DNA of 64,000 bases from Cyanobacteria bacterium FACHB-63 (lineage in GTDB: Bacteria > Cyanobacteriota > Cyanobacteriia > Leptolyngbyales > Leptolyngbyaceae). Below, piece by piece: positions 16,800 to 25,956 of this stretch. A model generated the notes under the pieces. The model was not told the DNA's origin and did no database searches. It saw nothing but the letters and a program-made list of their open reading frames with translations. The first letter of the stretch is position 1, and each line of letters opens with the position of its first letter. The translations under genes were made by a program, and so were the position numbers. Where the stretch lies: positions 1-64,000 of the forward strand of contig JACJNX010000122.1 in the NCBI GenBank assembly GCA_014695255.1, written 5' to 3'.

Positions 16800-17619
16800 G
16801 TTTCCGTCCCCTTGCGGGGTAATGAATTGCTGATCCGTATCCGTTCTTATATAAAATGGGCGCATAACAACGGGTTTCCGTCCCCTTGCGGGGTAATGAA
16901 TTGCTGATCAACATCGATTGGAAATATGTGGAGAAGCTTACAGACGGTTTCCGTCCCCTTGCGGGGTAATGAATTGCTGATCAATAAAATCGCATCCTTT
17001 AATACGCGGAATGGTAGTTTCCGTCCCCTTGCGGGGTAATGAATTGCTGATCAGAAATTCCCTCTGAAATACTTAATCCTCTAGCAGTTTCCGTCCCCTT
17101 GCGGGGTAATGAATTGCTGATCCGTCGATATCATTCTCACGTTGAGAATGACCGGCAACGTTTCCGTCCCCTTGCGGGGTAATGAATTGCTGATCGCGCT
17201 CATCTTTTGTGTCCATCCTTGCGGTTCGGGTTTCCGTCCCCTTGCGGGGTAATGAATTGCTGATCTAGATGAGAAAAACAAGATGCGTCCTACTTTTGTG
17301 TTTCCGTCCCCTTGCGGGGTAATGAATTGCTGATCCAATGATATCGTTTCTTGAAACGCGTTATGGGCAAGTTTCCGTCCCCTTGCGGGGTAATGAATTG
17401 CTGATCACGCTACCAAGAGTTGCCTACAAATCACGAAGGCTAGTTTCCGTCCCCTTGCGGGGTAATGAATTGCTGATCCCGAAGCTTGATCGTTTTATGG
17501 CAGATACAGAGGTTTCCGTCCCCTTGCGGGGTAATGAATTGCTGATCCGTGACCAATGTCACCCAAGGAGACGAGGCACAAAAGTTTCCGTCCCCTTGCG
17601 GGGTAATGAATTGCTGATC
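16800..17619 (-). CRISPR. CRISPR array 2, 12 repeats, 11 spacers
   Basis: The 36-bp repeat begins GTTTCCGTCCCCTTGCGGGG and ends TAATGAATTGCTGATC on the plus strand. Starts are 16800, 16874, 16947, 17017, 17087, 17160, 17230, 17300, 17371, 17443, 17512 and 17584; spacers are 33-38 bp and copies are essentially identical. As in array 1, the minus strand is the crRNA strand, with the CCCC-GCAA-GGGG hairpin followed by ACGGAAAC. It differs from array 1 at one internal base and in the last six bases, which are at the 5' end of the repeat RNA. The leader is at the right, next to the RT-Cas1 gene. Confidence 0.97.
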
Positions 17620-17848
17620 CCCGGCACTCCGAAAGCATTACGCAGCAATGGTTTGAGATGCCCAAATCTGGGGGAAGCATTTTTACTTACTCAACAATGA
17701 GGGTTTATTCTCAATAAGCCTCACGGAGAAGAGGCTGAAATCTATACTGGAAGCCTAATCTGAGGGATTCAACGAAACTATGCGGTTTTCAAGGTTCGAC
17801 AGTTTCCCTCAGACTAGCAGGTTTTCTATGGTTCGGGAATAAGTATAT
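17620..17848 (-). promoter_or_regulatory. Leader of array 2
   Basis: The 229 bp between the last repeat and the RT-Cas1 stop share blocks with the array 1 leader in the same order: CCCGGCA next to the repeat, CCCAAATCTG, then ATCTGAGGGATT and ATGCGGTTTTCAAGGTTCGA on the plus strand. A -10-like TATACT (17842-17847, minus strand) lies at its outer end, almost at the RT-Cas1 stop codon. Confidence 0.72.
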
Positions 17849-19845
17849 TTACTCCTTCCATCGCATCGGACGATACGCCTCACGCTCCCCGGTCAGACAG
17901 CCAATATACTCCCACACCTGCAACTCAAAACAACGACGGTAATTCACTTTCAGCCCTGAAGTTGGATGCACAATTTGCACCTGTAACCGCTTCTCCCAAT
18001 GCGTCAAAAATCGCTTTAATCCGTCCGGATGCAAATACACTCCACCCCGTTCATCCGGTGGCGTAAAATCCTCTGGCACCAACACTCTCTTATTCACCAA
18101 ATAAGCCACCAACGAATCTACCACCAACGCCCGAAACTCCTCGATCAAATCCGACACCAGCGCCGCATGATTATCGCGAGGAACGTGCAAATTCCCAAAA
18201 TGCGTATGCAGTCCCGACACTTCCACCATCGAATGGAGATTCTGTGACAACAACGTATACCCCAAACTCAACAAACTATTCACCGGATCAGTCGGCGGTC
18301 GCCGCACCCGCTTCGCAAACTCCCACTCCCCCTTCAACAACGACCCAAACGCCGGAAAATACAAACTCGCCCCCTGTCCTTCATATCCCAACAGCCCCTC
18401 CACCGATTCCGCCAACTCCGCCAACGTCATCAACTCCGCCAATGCCGCGATCGCACTCGTCGCCACTTCAGTCTTGCGCCGTCGATTCAGCCGCATCAGC
18501 ATCACCCGCGAATTATGCAACTTCGCCAACACGATCGCTCTTGCCTGCCGCAAAATGAACTCCTGATCAAACGATCGCTGCACCTGATAAATCAAATACT
18601 GCACCTGTGCCTGTCCAGTCGTCTGCAACTGCCCAAAATACTTCCCGTTGCTCGACAAATACAGCACCGGATCTTATGCAACAAACACAGCGACACCGCC
18701 CCATGCGACAAATTCGAGCAACCAAACAACACAATGTGCGTCACCCGATTCACCGGAACACTACACTTGAGTTCATCCCGCAAAAACACCTGAAACTGCT
18801 TATTCTGCACCCGCACATAAGCCCCCAAATCCGTCACATACAGCGTCGTCATCGGTTCCCTCCAATATCCATCTGAAGAACTGCTGCTTGATTTCGGCGA
18901 TCGCACAATGCTGCAAACCTTTGGCGGTCTGCCCCCCGATTTACTCGATTTACGTTTCGATCCCTCAATCGCTTTCGTCGCTCTCTCTGGCGCTTCCACC
19001 TGTCCCGCCGCAAATCGAAACCCCAAAAACGTAAACGCCTCATCCGGTGCAAAAATCTGCGTCTTCTCCGGCTGCAACGTCAAAAAACTCTCCTCCAACC
19101 ACCCCTGCATCAGACCCAACGCCCGATTCGCCCCCACCCAACTCTCCGTCACCACCAAACAATCATCCCCATACCGCACCAACGGCAACCCCACCTCCAG
19201 ACAACGCCTATCAAACTCTCGCAAATACAAATTCGCCAACGCCCCCGACAGCACCCCACCCTGCAACACCCCCTGATTCATCCGCACATACCGCCGCTCA
19301 ATCACCATCCCCGCCTTCAACTGCTGCTCAACCCACCGCACCAAAATCGGCTCAATCCCCAACCGCTCCACCTCCCCCATCAGCACCGCCCAACAAATGC
19401 GATCGAAGAACTGCCGAATATCCGTCTTCAACACCCAAACCGGATGATTTCGATACACCTCCATCACCCGCTCTACCGCCATATAAGTCGAATACCCTGG
19501 ACGATACGCATAAGCCACCGGACTCAGAGCTTGATCCAACTGCGGATAAATCGCCTGAAGCAAATAGCGCTGCAAAATACGATCGCGCACAGTCGAAATC
19601 CCAACCAGCCGCCGCCCACCGCTCTTTTTCGATAGATAAAATCCCTTTGCTGGACTTGCCTGATAAGTCTCGGAGCGCAATTGTTTAAACAGCGATCGCA
19701 TCTGTTCCTCAACCACTCCCGCAAACAAGTCCACCGTCATTCCATCAATTCCAGCCGATGGACTTCTCTGCCGTACCAATTCCCAAGCCACCCACAACTG
19801 CTGCTCCAAAATCCGAAATCGTTCTGGGGTTCGGTCTGCTTTCAT
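17849..19845 (-). pseudogene. Reverse transcriptase-Cas1 fusion with a single-base frameshift
   Basis: The N-terminal part (17% to 70% of the first frame) is a group II intron-like reverse transcriptase: GIDGMTVDLF, FDRICW, QGGVLSGALAN and the catalytic RYGDD. A serine/lysine-rich linker leads to a Cas1 domain starting MTTLYVTDLG. The frame breaks near 18665-18680, where Cas1 continues in another frame (VLYLSSNGKYFG). That second frame retains the Cas1 catalytic Glu (GYEGQGASLYF), His (GNLHVPRDNH) and Asp (LVSDLIEEF). The whole span is 1997 bp, one short of a multiple of three, so restoring one C at the ATCCGG stretch gives 665 codons. RT-Cas1 proteins acquire spacers from RNA. The break is either real inactivation or an assembly error. 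The gene lies beside the array 2 leader. Confidence 0.85.
18858..18863 (-). promoter_or_regulatory. Internal Shine-Dalgarno GGAGGG before the Cas1 part of RT-Cas1
   Basis: Within the RT-Cas1 linker the minus strand reads GGAGGG, five bases before the ATG at 18852 that begins MTTLYVTDLGAYV, exactly where a stand-alone Cas1 would start. This could allow separate translation of the Cas1 domain from the same message. It may instead be chance or an ancestral trace of two joined genes. Confidence 0.5.
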
Positions 19846-19952
19846 CGCGCACCTCTTAACTCGATGCTTTCATCATCGCGATCGCAGATCCGGCTCTCGA
19901 TCTAAGTTCAAGCCAACCGTGTATAACTTTGTATATGAGTTAAATCCTGACG

Positions 19953-22900
19953 ATGGCAAGGCGCACTCTCAAGGCATCACAACCCGGCATCGAAAAAGCA
20001 AAACGTGCCCTGAAGCGTCTCGGACTCGTGCAAAAAGATTTGACGATCGATCCTCTGATCGCTTCTTGGGGAACTATCAACAACTTCTTCAACGGTCGTG
20101 CCATTGACCATACCATTTTCAAAGAAATCTGCTTTCATCTCAATCTCGACTGGCAGGATATCTACGAGCCACCCGAAGACGATACGCCACTTCAGAGCGC
20201 AGAGCCAAAAACTCAACCTATCCCTGAATCAACTCAAACCGTCGAAGATGCGCTTCTACTTGCAGTTCAACAGCAATCAAACGCTGCTCGTGAAGCGCTG
20301 ACCCCCAGAATTCTAGAACGCATTCCCCGCGAAGTCGTGCGTAAAAAGTACCTTCCCGCTATCGATCGCGGAGTTAACGGCGAACAACAGCGCATCATTC
20401 CGATCATCGGTGCAGCAGGCTATGGAAAAAGCACAATCTTGGGTGATCTCTACGATGAACTGACTCAAGCTGAAACGCCTTGGGTTGGACTAATCCTATG
20501 CAATGCGCTCTCGATGTCTGCCGCAGTGCGATCGTTCGTCTCTTATTCCGTTGTTGCCTCAACTCTAGTCGGCGTAACTGGGTACAATCCTGCCTCTCCT
20601 TCCTCCTACCAAGCCTCGATCGTCGAGACGGGCTTCGGTCAGAGCTTATGCGGAACCTCTCGCTCCATTCTCGAAGTTACTGAACATCTCAATCGTACCT
20701 ATGGTCGGGTGTTCTGTTGATCGACACCCTGGATTTAGTCATCAGCCGAGACTTCATTTCTGCACTTGTCCCAATCCTAAGACAGCTTTTAGAGCAAGGA
20801 ACAACGGTTGTATTCACCTGCCGAGACCATGAGTACAACGACTACTTAGAGCCAACTCGTGAACGCCTTCCTGGAATTTCTCAAACCCTCGATCGTCATA
20901 CTGTCCCCAACTTCACAACGGCTGAGATCCGCACTGCTGCCGAAGCTTTTTTCCAAAAAATCGATCCTGAGCGCGGACGAACGTTTGCCAATAACATTCT
21001 GTCGCTCTCAGCCGATAATCGTTCACTCAGAGACATCATCGAAAATCCCCTACTCTTAGCCTTACTGTGTGATCTGTTTGCTCAAGAAGGCAATGTTCCG
21101 CCAGATTTAACGGTAAGCAAGCTATACAAACGATATTGGAGTGAGAAAATTGCCTACAGTCGTGCCGATCAGAGTCATTTCAAGCCGTTAGCGATCGAGA
21201 AAGAAAACCTCTGTTTAACGATCGCTCGTGTCTTGTTTGGAATGTCTGAATCCCGATTGTGGGAATGGATTTACCGTGATGAAATCGGAGTGCAATTTAC
21301 TGAGTTTACCACCCAAGCTTATGCAGATTTATTCAGCGAAGGTGTACTCGAAAGTCTTCCTTCCAGCAAAATTCACTTCTTCCACCAAACTTTGTTGGAA
21401 TATGCAATTGCATATTGGCTCACCCGCCACACTGCCGAATCTCAGCGTAACCATTGGCTTGAAACGCTCAAGAATCCTGCGACTCGATCGATTAGTCACT
21501 GGTATCCTGTGTTGCGTCAATATCTCACGATTGTTGAAACCGAGGACGAATTTGAACGACTGGTAGAACAATTAGGAACCAGCCATCTGGGTATCTTTAG
21601 TGCGATTGTTTTCGCTGCTGCAAGTCGCGATCGTCCTGATGCACTCCTCAAACTTTTGCCAACTGCTCTAAAATCTGGTGAATCTTATCAGAAGCGATTG
21701 CAGCAAGCTTTAGAATCTGCACCTCGACAGTTAGCTGAGGAAGTCTGGTCAGTCATGGTGTCACTTCTGGAACAAGGAAGTCATTCGATCGCCGTTAACA
21801 CTGCCCGAACTTTGAATGCTCTTGTAACTCGATGGTGGGATCAATTAGGGTCACGGTTAGCCGATGCGATCGCGTCTGTCGCCCAACGCTCCGAACAATC
21901 CTCAATCAAAGAACGAGCAATCATCTTAGGATGGTTGGTTCAAGACAGTCTAACTCTCCTACAGCAGCACCCCAAGCCAACGCTTCTAAATGCTTTACGG
22001 CGATTTTATCCATTGTTCGGCTCAGGAAGTTGCGTGAAGATTGTTCAACTTCATCTAGAAAGTTCTGTTTCACCTGAAGCTCAGAAAGAACTGTTAACAA
22101 GAATGCTTCAGCAGCCTATTCCGGATAATGTGGAATTAGAGACTATCAGCGCACAGTTTTTGGCTGTGGTCATGGAGCATGAAACCGCGATCGGAAGCGA
22201 CAGAATTTGGTCTTCATGGCGTAAAGCTCTCCATCAGGTACACCCGCAAGGATGGGATGTTGTACAAGCAAAAGCGATCGGACTTTGTGCCGTCAAAAGC
22301 CCTGAAATCATTGCTGTAATTTTGCAAGATCTACTCAATGGTCAGCCTGCTGAACCTCGAAGAAATGCGATCGTCTTATCTGAAGCTGTTCGTCAAGGAG
22401 CCGCTAACCAAGTCGCCCAATCTCTTCTTCAATGTTCATTTGAGCAACTTGAAGCCCGCTATTTCAGTACCATTACAAGCTTCCTTAAAATGCAGGGACA
22501 TCTCTTCTCTGCTAAGGATCAAGAAGCGATCGCCCAAAAACTTAAATCGTTTGCGACCCAGTATCCAGATCGTCTTCGTCCAGTATTCGATACTCTGGCA
22601 GATCAGTCCCTGACAGCGCGTGAATTATTTCGACAATTGGTATCACAACTTTCAGCCGAAAAGCAGGCAGAGTATGAGGGGCGTTTCCTTCGCTTTGTGC
22701 CAATTGATCAACATCCGCCACTAGACACACTCGATAAGCAATCACAGCTATTTTTGCTCAAGCTCTACCGGACTGCTGTTGCAACCTCTCCGAGGGCAGT
22801 CGAGCAAATTCTACAGGTCACACACTCAAAGTATAAAGAAGTTGCGGTTGCAGCTTCCCAGAACTTGTATTCTCTGTTAGGAAAGCAGCTATCTTTGGAC

Positions 22901-23566
22901 ACTGTAATTGCACTCTTACGATCGCGATTTCTGGGAGTACGGGAGAATGCACTCACAGCGATCGCAGAAATGGCGAAGTGCGGTGAAAACCTGAAAGCAG
23001 CGAATCTGACCGAAATGGCGATGGCGCTGAAGAATGAGGATAATCAAGCCATTGTCTGTTCATGGTGTGAAATTGCCGCGAATTGGATACAACAGAATCG
23101 GCAAGTTCCGCCTTATGTTGCGGATGCAGTGGGTGGCGCACTACTTCGTTTAGCTCAGAAAAAAGACTTGGATGGAGGAAGCACTCGGATATTGCTGGCA
23201 GCACTGAAAGCGATCGCTCAAAGTACAGACAATCAAGCCGATGAAACAGTTAACGTTGAAGAGCTAAAAGATTGGGTAATCACCTTACTCATGAGTATTG
23301 ATTTGATTCGCGTCATCAACAGTGAAGCAGAAGTGATTGATTTATTGAGTGCAATTCATCGTTTAGATACAGCGTTTATTGTAAGGTTGGTTGAACATGA
23401 ATGTGCAATATTCTCACAGCGAGGTTGGTTGAAGAACATTATCCCGATTTTGAAGACGATTCGACGAATTGATCAGGCGAGATCGCCGTTATTCGAGCAA
23501 GTTCTTGCAAGTGAGTGGTGTACTTCGGCGATAGAGGGAATGATACTAGAAATTCGAGGAATCTAA
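19953..23566 (+). pseudogene. STAND/NACHT-like ATPase with HTH N-terminus and HEAT-like repeats, split by a frameshift
   Basis: Two frames make one protein. The first (19953-20720) has an HTH-like start (SWGTINNFFNGRAIDHTIF), a linker and Walker A GAAGYGKST at about residue 154. The second (20717-23566) begins at Walker B (LLIDTLDLVI) and continues with the arginine sensor TCRDHEYNDY, a winged-helix region and a long helical-repeat C-terminus. The combined length 3614 bp is one short of a multiple of three. One base added after CGGGTG gives RVxLLIDTLDL and a 1204-residue protein. The alternative is two genes overlapping at TTGA, but an ATPase split between Walker A and B is unlikely to work without reassembly. 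STAND ATPases often act in phage defence. A decayed partial copy lies at 54.6-56.35 kb. Confidence 0.72.
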
Positions 23567-23729
23567 CGATCGCTCCGCTGCGTTCTACTGAAGGAAGTGC
23601 AACGGAGTTCTTTATGTGAGCAATTTCTAAAAAATCATTCGATCTCAAAAACTGAGCAGTGCGAAATTCATTAGCCAAGTAATCTACCCGCTAATCGAAC
23701 TTCTTTACACATGCGTAGAATTCCGTAGT

Positions 23730-23999
23730 TCAGGCTTTGTGACGTATCCGACCCTGTTTTTTCTGATTGCTCAAAAGATTAGCCTGGTAATGCTCGATCG
23801 CTCGTTGGTGTGCGATCGGATCTTGGCAGTTGTGCAACCAGTCTTGAATCAGTTCTAAGTTGTACCGCACACACCGTTGGTTAATACGTACCCAGTGAAT
23901 ACCTTCAATCCAAATTCCTTCCAGTCGATATTTTTTCAGCGTTGTATTGCTGAGATTGAAAGATTGCGAGGCTTGGCGCTTGTCAATGAAGGTATTCAT
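23730..23999 (-). CDS. Small excisionase/HTH-like DNA-binding protein
   Basis: I start at the ATG 23999 (MNTFIDKRQASQSFNLS), preceded by AGAGGATG; the longer frame upstream lacks a ribosome site. The 89-residue protein has a MerR/excisionase-like helix-turn-helix (ASQSFNLSNTTLKKYRLEGIW) followed by HWVRINQRCVRYNLELIQDWLHN, a wing with the usual 'R-Y' strand and a helix. It is the last gene of the long minus-strand conjugation operon, so it may regulate transfer or copy-number functions. Confidence 0.6.
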   Translation of the reverse strand: MNTFIDKRQASQSFNLSNTTLKKYRLEGIWIEGIHWVRINQRCVRYNLELIQDWLHNCQDPIAHQRAIEHYQANLLSNQKKQGRIRHKA

Positions 24000-24036
24000 A
24001 ACATCCTCTAGAGTGATGATGAGGGGAGACGGACAA

Positions 24037-24855
24037 TTACCGTTCAGCTTGTTTCGAGCGGTGTTGCTGACGTTGAGGCGGAGCAGGGCGACGTGATTGA
24101 ATATCTTGAACCTGAGCAACGGTTCCTCTGGCGTACTGTTCGATCGTGGCAGGCTTGACTTTCTTTACCTCAACTTGGAACCGCGAATAGGGGCTTTGCT
24201 GCAAGAGGGATACGATCGCTTCGACAGATTCTCCAGCTTGTAGGGCGGCGGCAGCGACTCTTTGATCCAGTTGAATCGCGGTGAGGTCGCTGCCAATGTG
24301 TTCACGGTATAAGTCGGGATAATTCCAGGTTTTCCCAGTGATCGCATTCGCATATTCGACATAGCGCTGTTGTTGTATCTCATCCACGATCGCTTGCGAA
24401 TATTGCAGCATTCCTGGAATTGCCGCTTTTTTCTGCTCCGGTGTGAGACTTTGGGTTTGATGTTGCGTGAATGGACCTTGGGCAAGCAGTTGAATCACAA
24501 TTTTCGGTTCGGTTCCAGATTGCAGCGCCAGTGCCGCTACAGATTGATCCAGCGATCGTGCCTCCTGAAAATTTGCAGCATATCGTTGATAGAGCGTCTC
24601 ATAGCGCAACTCAGCATCATTGAGAACAGCTTGGGCAAGGGCAAGATACTGCGATCGCGCCCACCGTCCTTTTTCTGTTTCAGGTTCGCGTGGTAGGTTG
24701 GGCGTTAAGACGCTGCCTGTTGCCAACTCAGTCGCATCATCGATCCTATCGCCATCGGTGTCAGGGCTATCTGGATTCGTTCCGGCGATTAATTCTTCGC
24801 GATCACTAAGTCCATCTCCATCTTGGTCGAGTGTTCGCTTTCTCGGTCTTGCCAT
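24037..24855 (-). CDS. Plasmid protein with thrombospondin type-3 calcium-binding repeats
   Basis: Residues 8-46 hold two acidic calcium-loop repeats, DQDGDGLSDREELIAGTNP and DTDGDRIDDATELATGS, of the thrombospondin type-3 kind. The rest (about 60-270) is helical and contains two related segments ending in ALALQSGTEPKIVIQLLAQGPF and AAALQAGESVEAIVSLLQQSPYSR, an internal duplication. There is no signal peptide, so the calcium loops may be intracellular. A GGAGG ribosome site precedes the ATG. It lies in the conjugation operon, and I do not know its function. Confidence 0.6.
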   Translation of the reverse strand: MARPRKRTLDQDGDGLSDREELIAGTNPDSPDTDGDRIDDATELATGSVLTPNLPREPETEKGRWARSQYLALAQAVLNDAELRYETLYQRYAANFQEARSLDQSVAALALQSGTEPKIVIQLLAQGPFTQHQTQSLTPEQKKAAIPGMLQYSQAIVDEIQQQRYVEYANAITGKTWNYPDLYREHIGSDLTAIQLDQRVAAAALQAGESVEAIVSLLQQSPYSRFQVEVKKVKPATIEQYARGTVAQVQDIQSRRPAPPQRQQHRSKQAER

Positions 24856-24864
24856 AACTGCCTC

Positions 24865-25317
24865 CTAACTCAACGCTTCAATCAACTCATTCAGCACTGC
24901 CTTATCAATGGCAAGAGCAGTATTCAAGAAGGCTGAATGGCTCTCGCGTTCTGGTAGGTGTTTTGAACGATCGTCTGCTGAGTGAATGGTTGAGTGAGAA
25001 TGTTGGTCAGCAGTCAAGTTGAAGTGCAGCCGCAGAAATTGGATCTGTGCTTCCAATTGCCAGATGCAGTCTTGAGCGACCTGGCGTAACTCTGCTTCGG
25101 AATACTTGCCGCTCTCTTGATAAGCGATTGGCAGCCAGAAAGAACGCGCTGCTACCGCCGCTTTCTCCTTGCCCTCGTAGGTATCGTGAATCAGCCAAGT
25201 AAAGGTGATGCCATTGAGAGAAGAACGACCTGGTTCAAATATAAATCGCACTCGCTCCTGTTTGCTGGTCTTACGAGTGCCAGTTTTGGCTGAGTTTTCA
25301 ACAGATTGGCTGACCAT
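24865..25317 (-). CDS. Plasmid protein, paralogue of the ParM-partner gene at 50.2 kb
   Basis: The first 95 residues align with the product of 50232-50684: ERVRFIFEPGRSSLNGITFTW here and KRVRFTFEPRGNTAHGMVFEW there, then SFWLPIAY/AFWLPFAC and YSEAELRQVAQDCIWQLEAQIQ/HSEAELREIAQQSIRHLEDQIQ. The tails differ. A GGGGAG ribosome site precedes the ATG. The intergenic DNA upstream carries GGCTGAAT repeats also found upstream of the paralogue's operon, so the family may bind DNA. No named domain recognised. Confidence 0.55.
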   Translation of the reverse strand: MVSQSVENSAKTGTRKTSKQERVRFIFEPGRSSLNGITFTWLIHDTYEGKEKAAVAARSFWLPIAYQESGKYSEAELRQVAQDCIWQLEAQIQFLRLHFNLTADQHSHSTIHSADDRSKHLPERESHSAFLNTALAIDKAVLNELIEALS

Positions 25318-25352
25318 TGCTCCCCTCAGTTGAGTAAACTATTTCAATAGTA

Positions 25353-25390
25353 GGCTGAATCTATTGAGAATGGCGGAGCTAAGGCTGAAT
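25353..25390. repeat. Two GGCTGAAT direct repeats 30 bp apart
   Basis: GGCTGAAT occurs at 25353-25360 and 25383-25390, upstream of the paralogue gene at 24865-25317. The spacing is close to three helical turns. The same octamer occurs twice, 40 bp apart, upstream of the parM-like gene. Confidence 0.55.
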
Positions 25391-25472
25391 AAATTTCAAA
25401 GTCATGTACGGACACTGCAAGTCGTTCGCCATCAATCAAACAGGCACTTTTAATAAAATCCGGTGAAAACTT

Positions 25473-25943
25473 TTACAGACAGGTATGAATACCCTCAACT
25501 TTCCCTGGCAAACAAGACGGCATATTCTCACGTTGAGCCTGTTCGATTGCTTGCTCGATCGCTTGCGCTTCAACCGTCTTTCCCGCTTTCTGATACATTG
25601 CTTTAGCTTTCCCATAGTCTTGTAAGCCAGCCTTGAGCTGACGTTTGCGAATCAAAATGCTCCCACGAGTCACATAAGCACGAGTCAAGTTGGGGTCGAG
25701 TTTGATAGCTTGTTGAATGTTTTGTAGGGATTTATCGCAATCCATTGGTGTGGCGCAGCTAATCGCACGATCTGCAAAATCTTCTGCTGTTTTAGGCTCT
25801 GAAGAGCGCTGACCCACACGGGGGGTTCCGAAGAGAAGTCCAAAGAGCAATCCGACGGCTAGCAATCCCACTGTGCCTTTTGCCATTTCTGGGATTGCCA
25901 GGTGCATCTGTAATTGTTCAAAGTTCCACCGTGCCATATTCAA
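25473..25943 (-). CDS. Membrane-anchored tetratricopeptide-repeat protein
   Basis: Residues about 22-39 form a hydrophobic helix (GTVGLLAVGLLFGLLFG), after which a short spacer leads to TPR-like helices: SLQNIQQAIKLDPNLTRAYVTRGSILIRKRQLKAGLQDYGKAKAMY. The size is 156 residues. It sits among conjugation genes on the same strand, so it may be a scaffold in the transfer apparatus; that is inference. Confidence 0.55.
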   Translation of the reverse strand: MNMARWNFEQLQMHLAIPEMAKGTVGLLAVGLLFGLLFGTPRVGQRSSEPKTAEDFADRAISCATPMDCDKSLQNIQQAIKLDPNLTRAYVTRGSILIRKRQLKAGLQDYGKAKAMYQKAGKTVEAQAIEQAIEQAQRENMPSCLPGKVEGIHTCL

Positions 25944-25956
25944 CCCCTGATTTCAA

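Noticed and set aside
17081-17700. Repetitive open frames across array 2
   Set aside because: Same reason: repeat units read as protein.
18029-19688. Several proline- and serine-rich plus-strand frames opposite RT-Cas1
   Set aside because: Their composition is that of antisense shadows of the RT-Cas1 coding strand.
23567-23729. Possible terminator after the STAND gene
   Set aside because: The stem (CTCCG/CGGAG with bulges) is weak and lacks a T-run.
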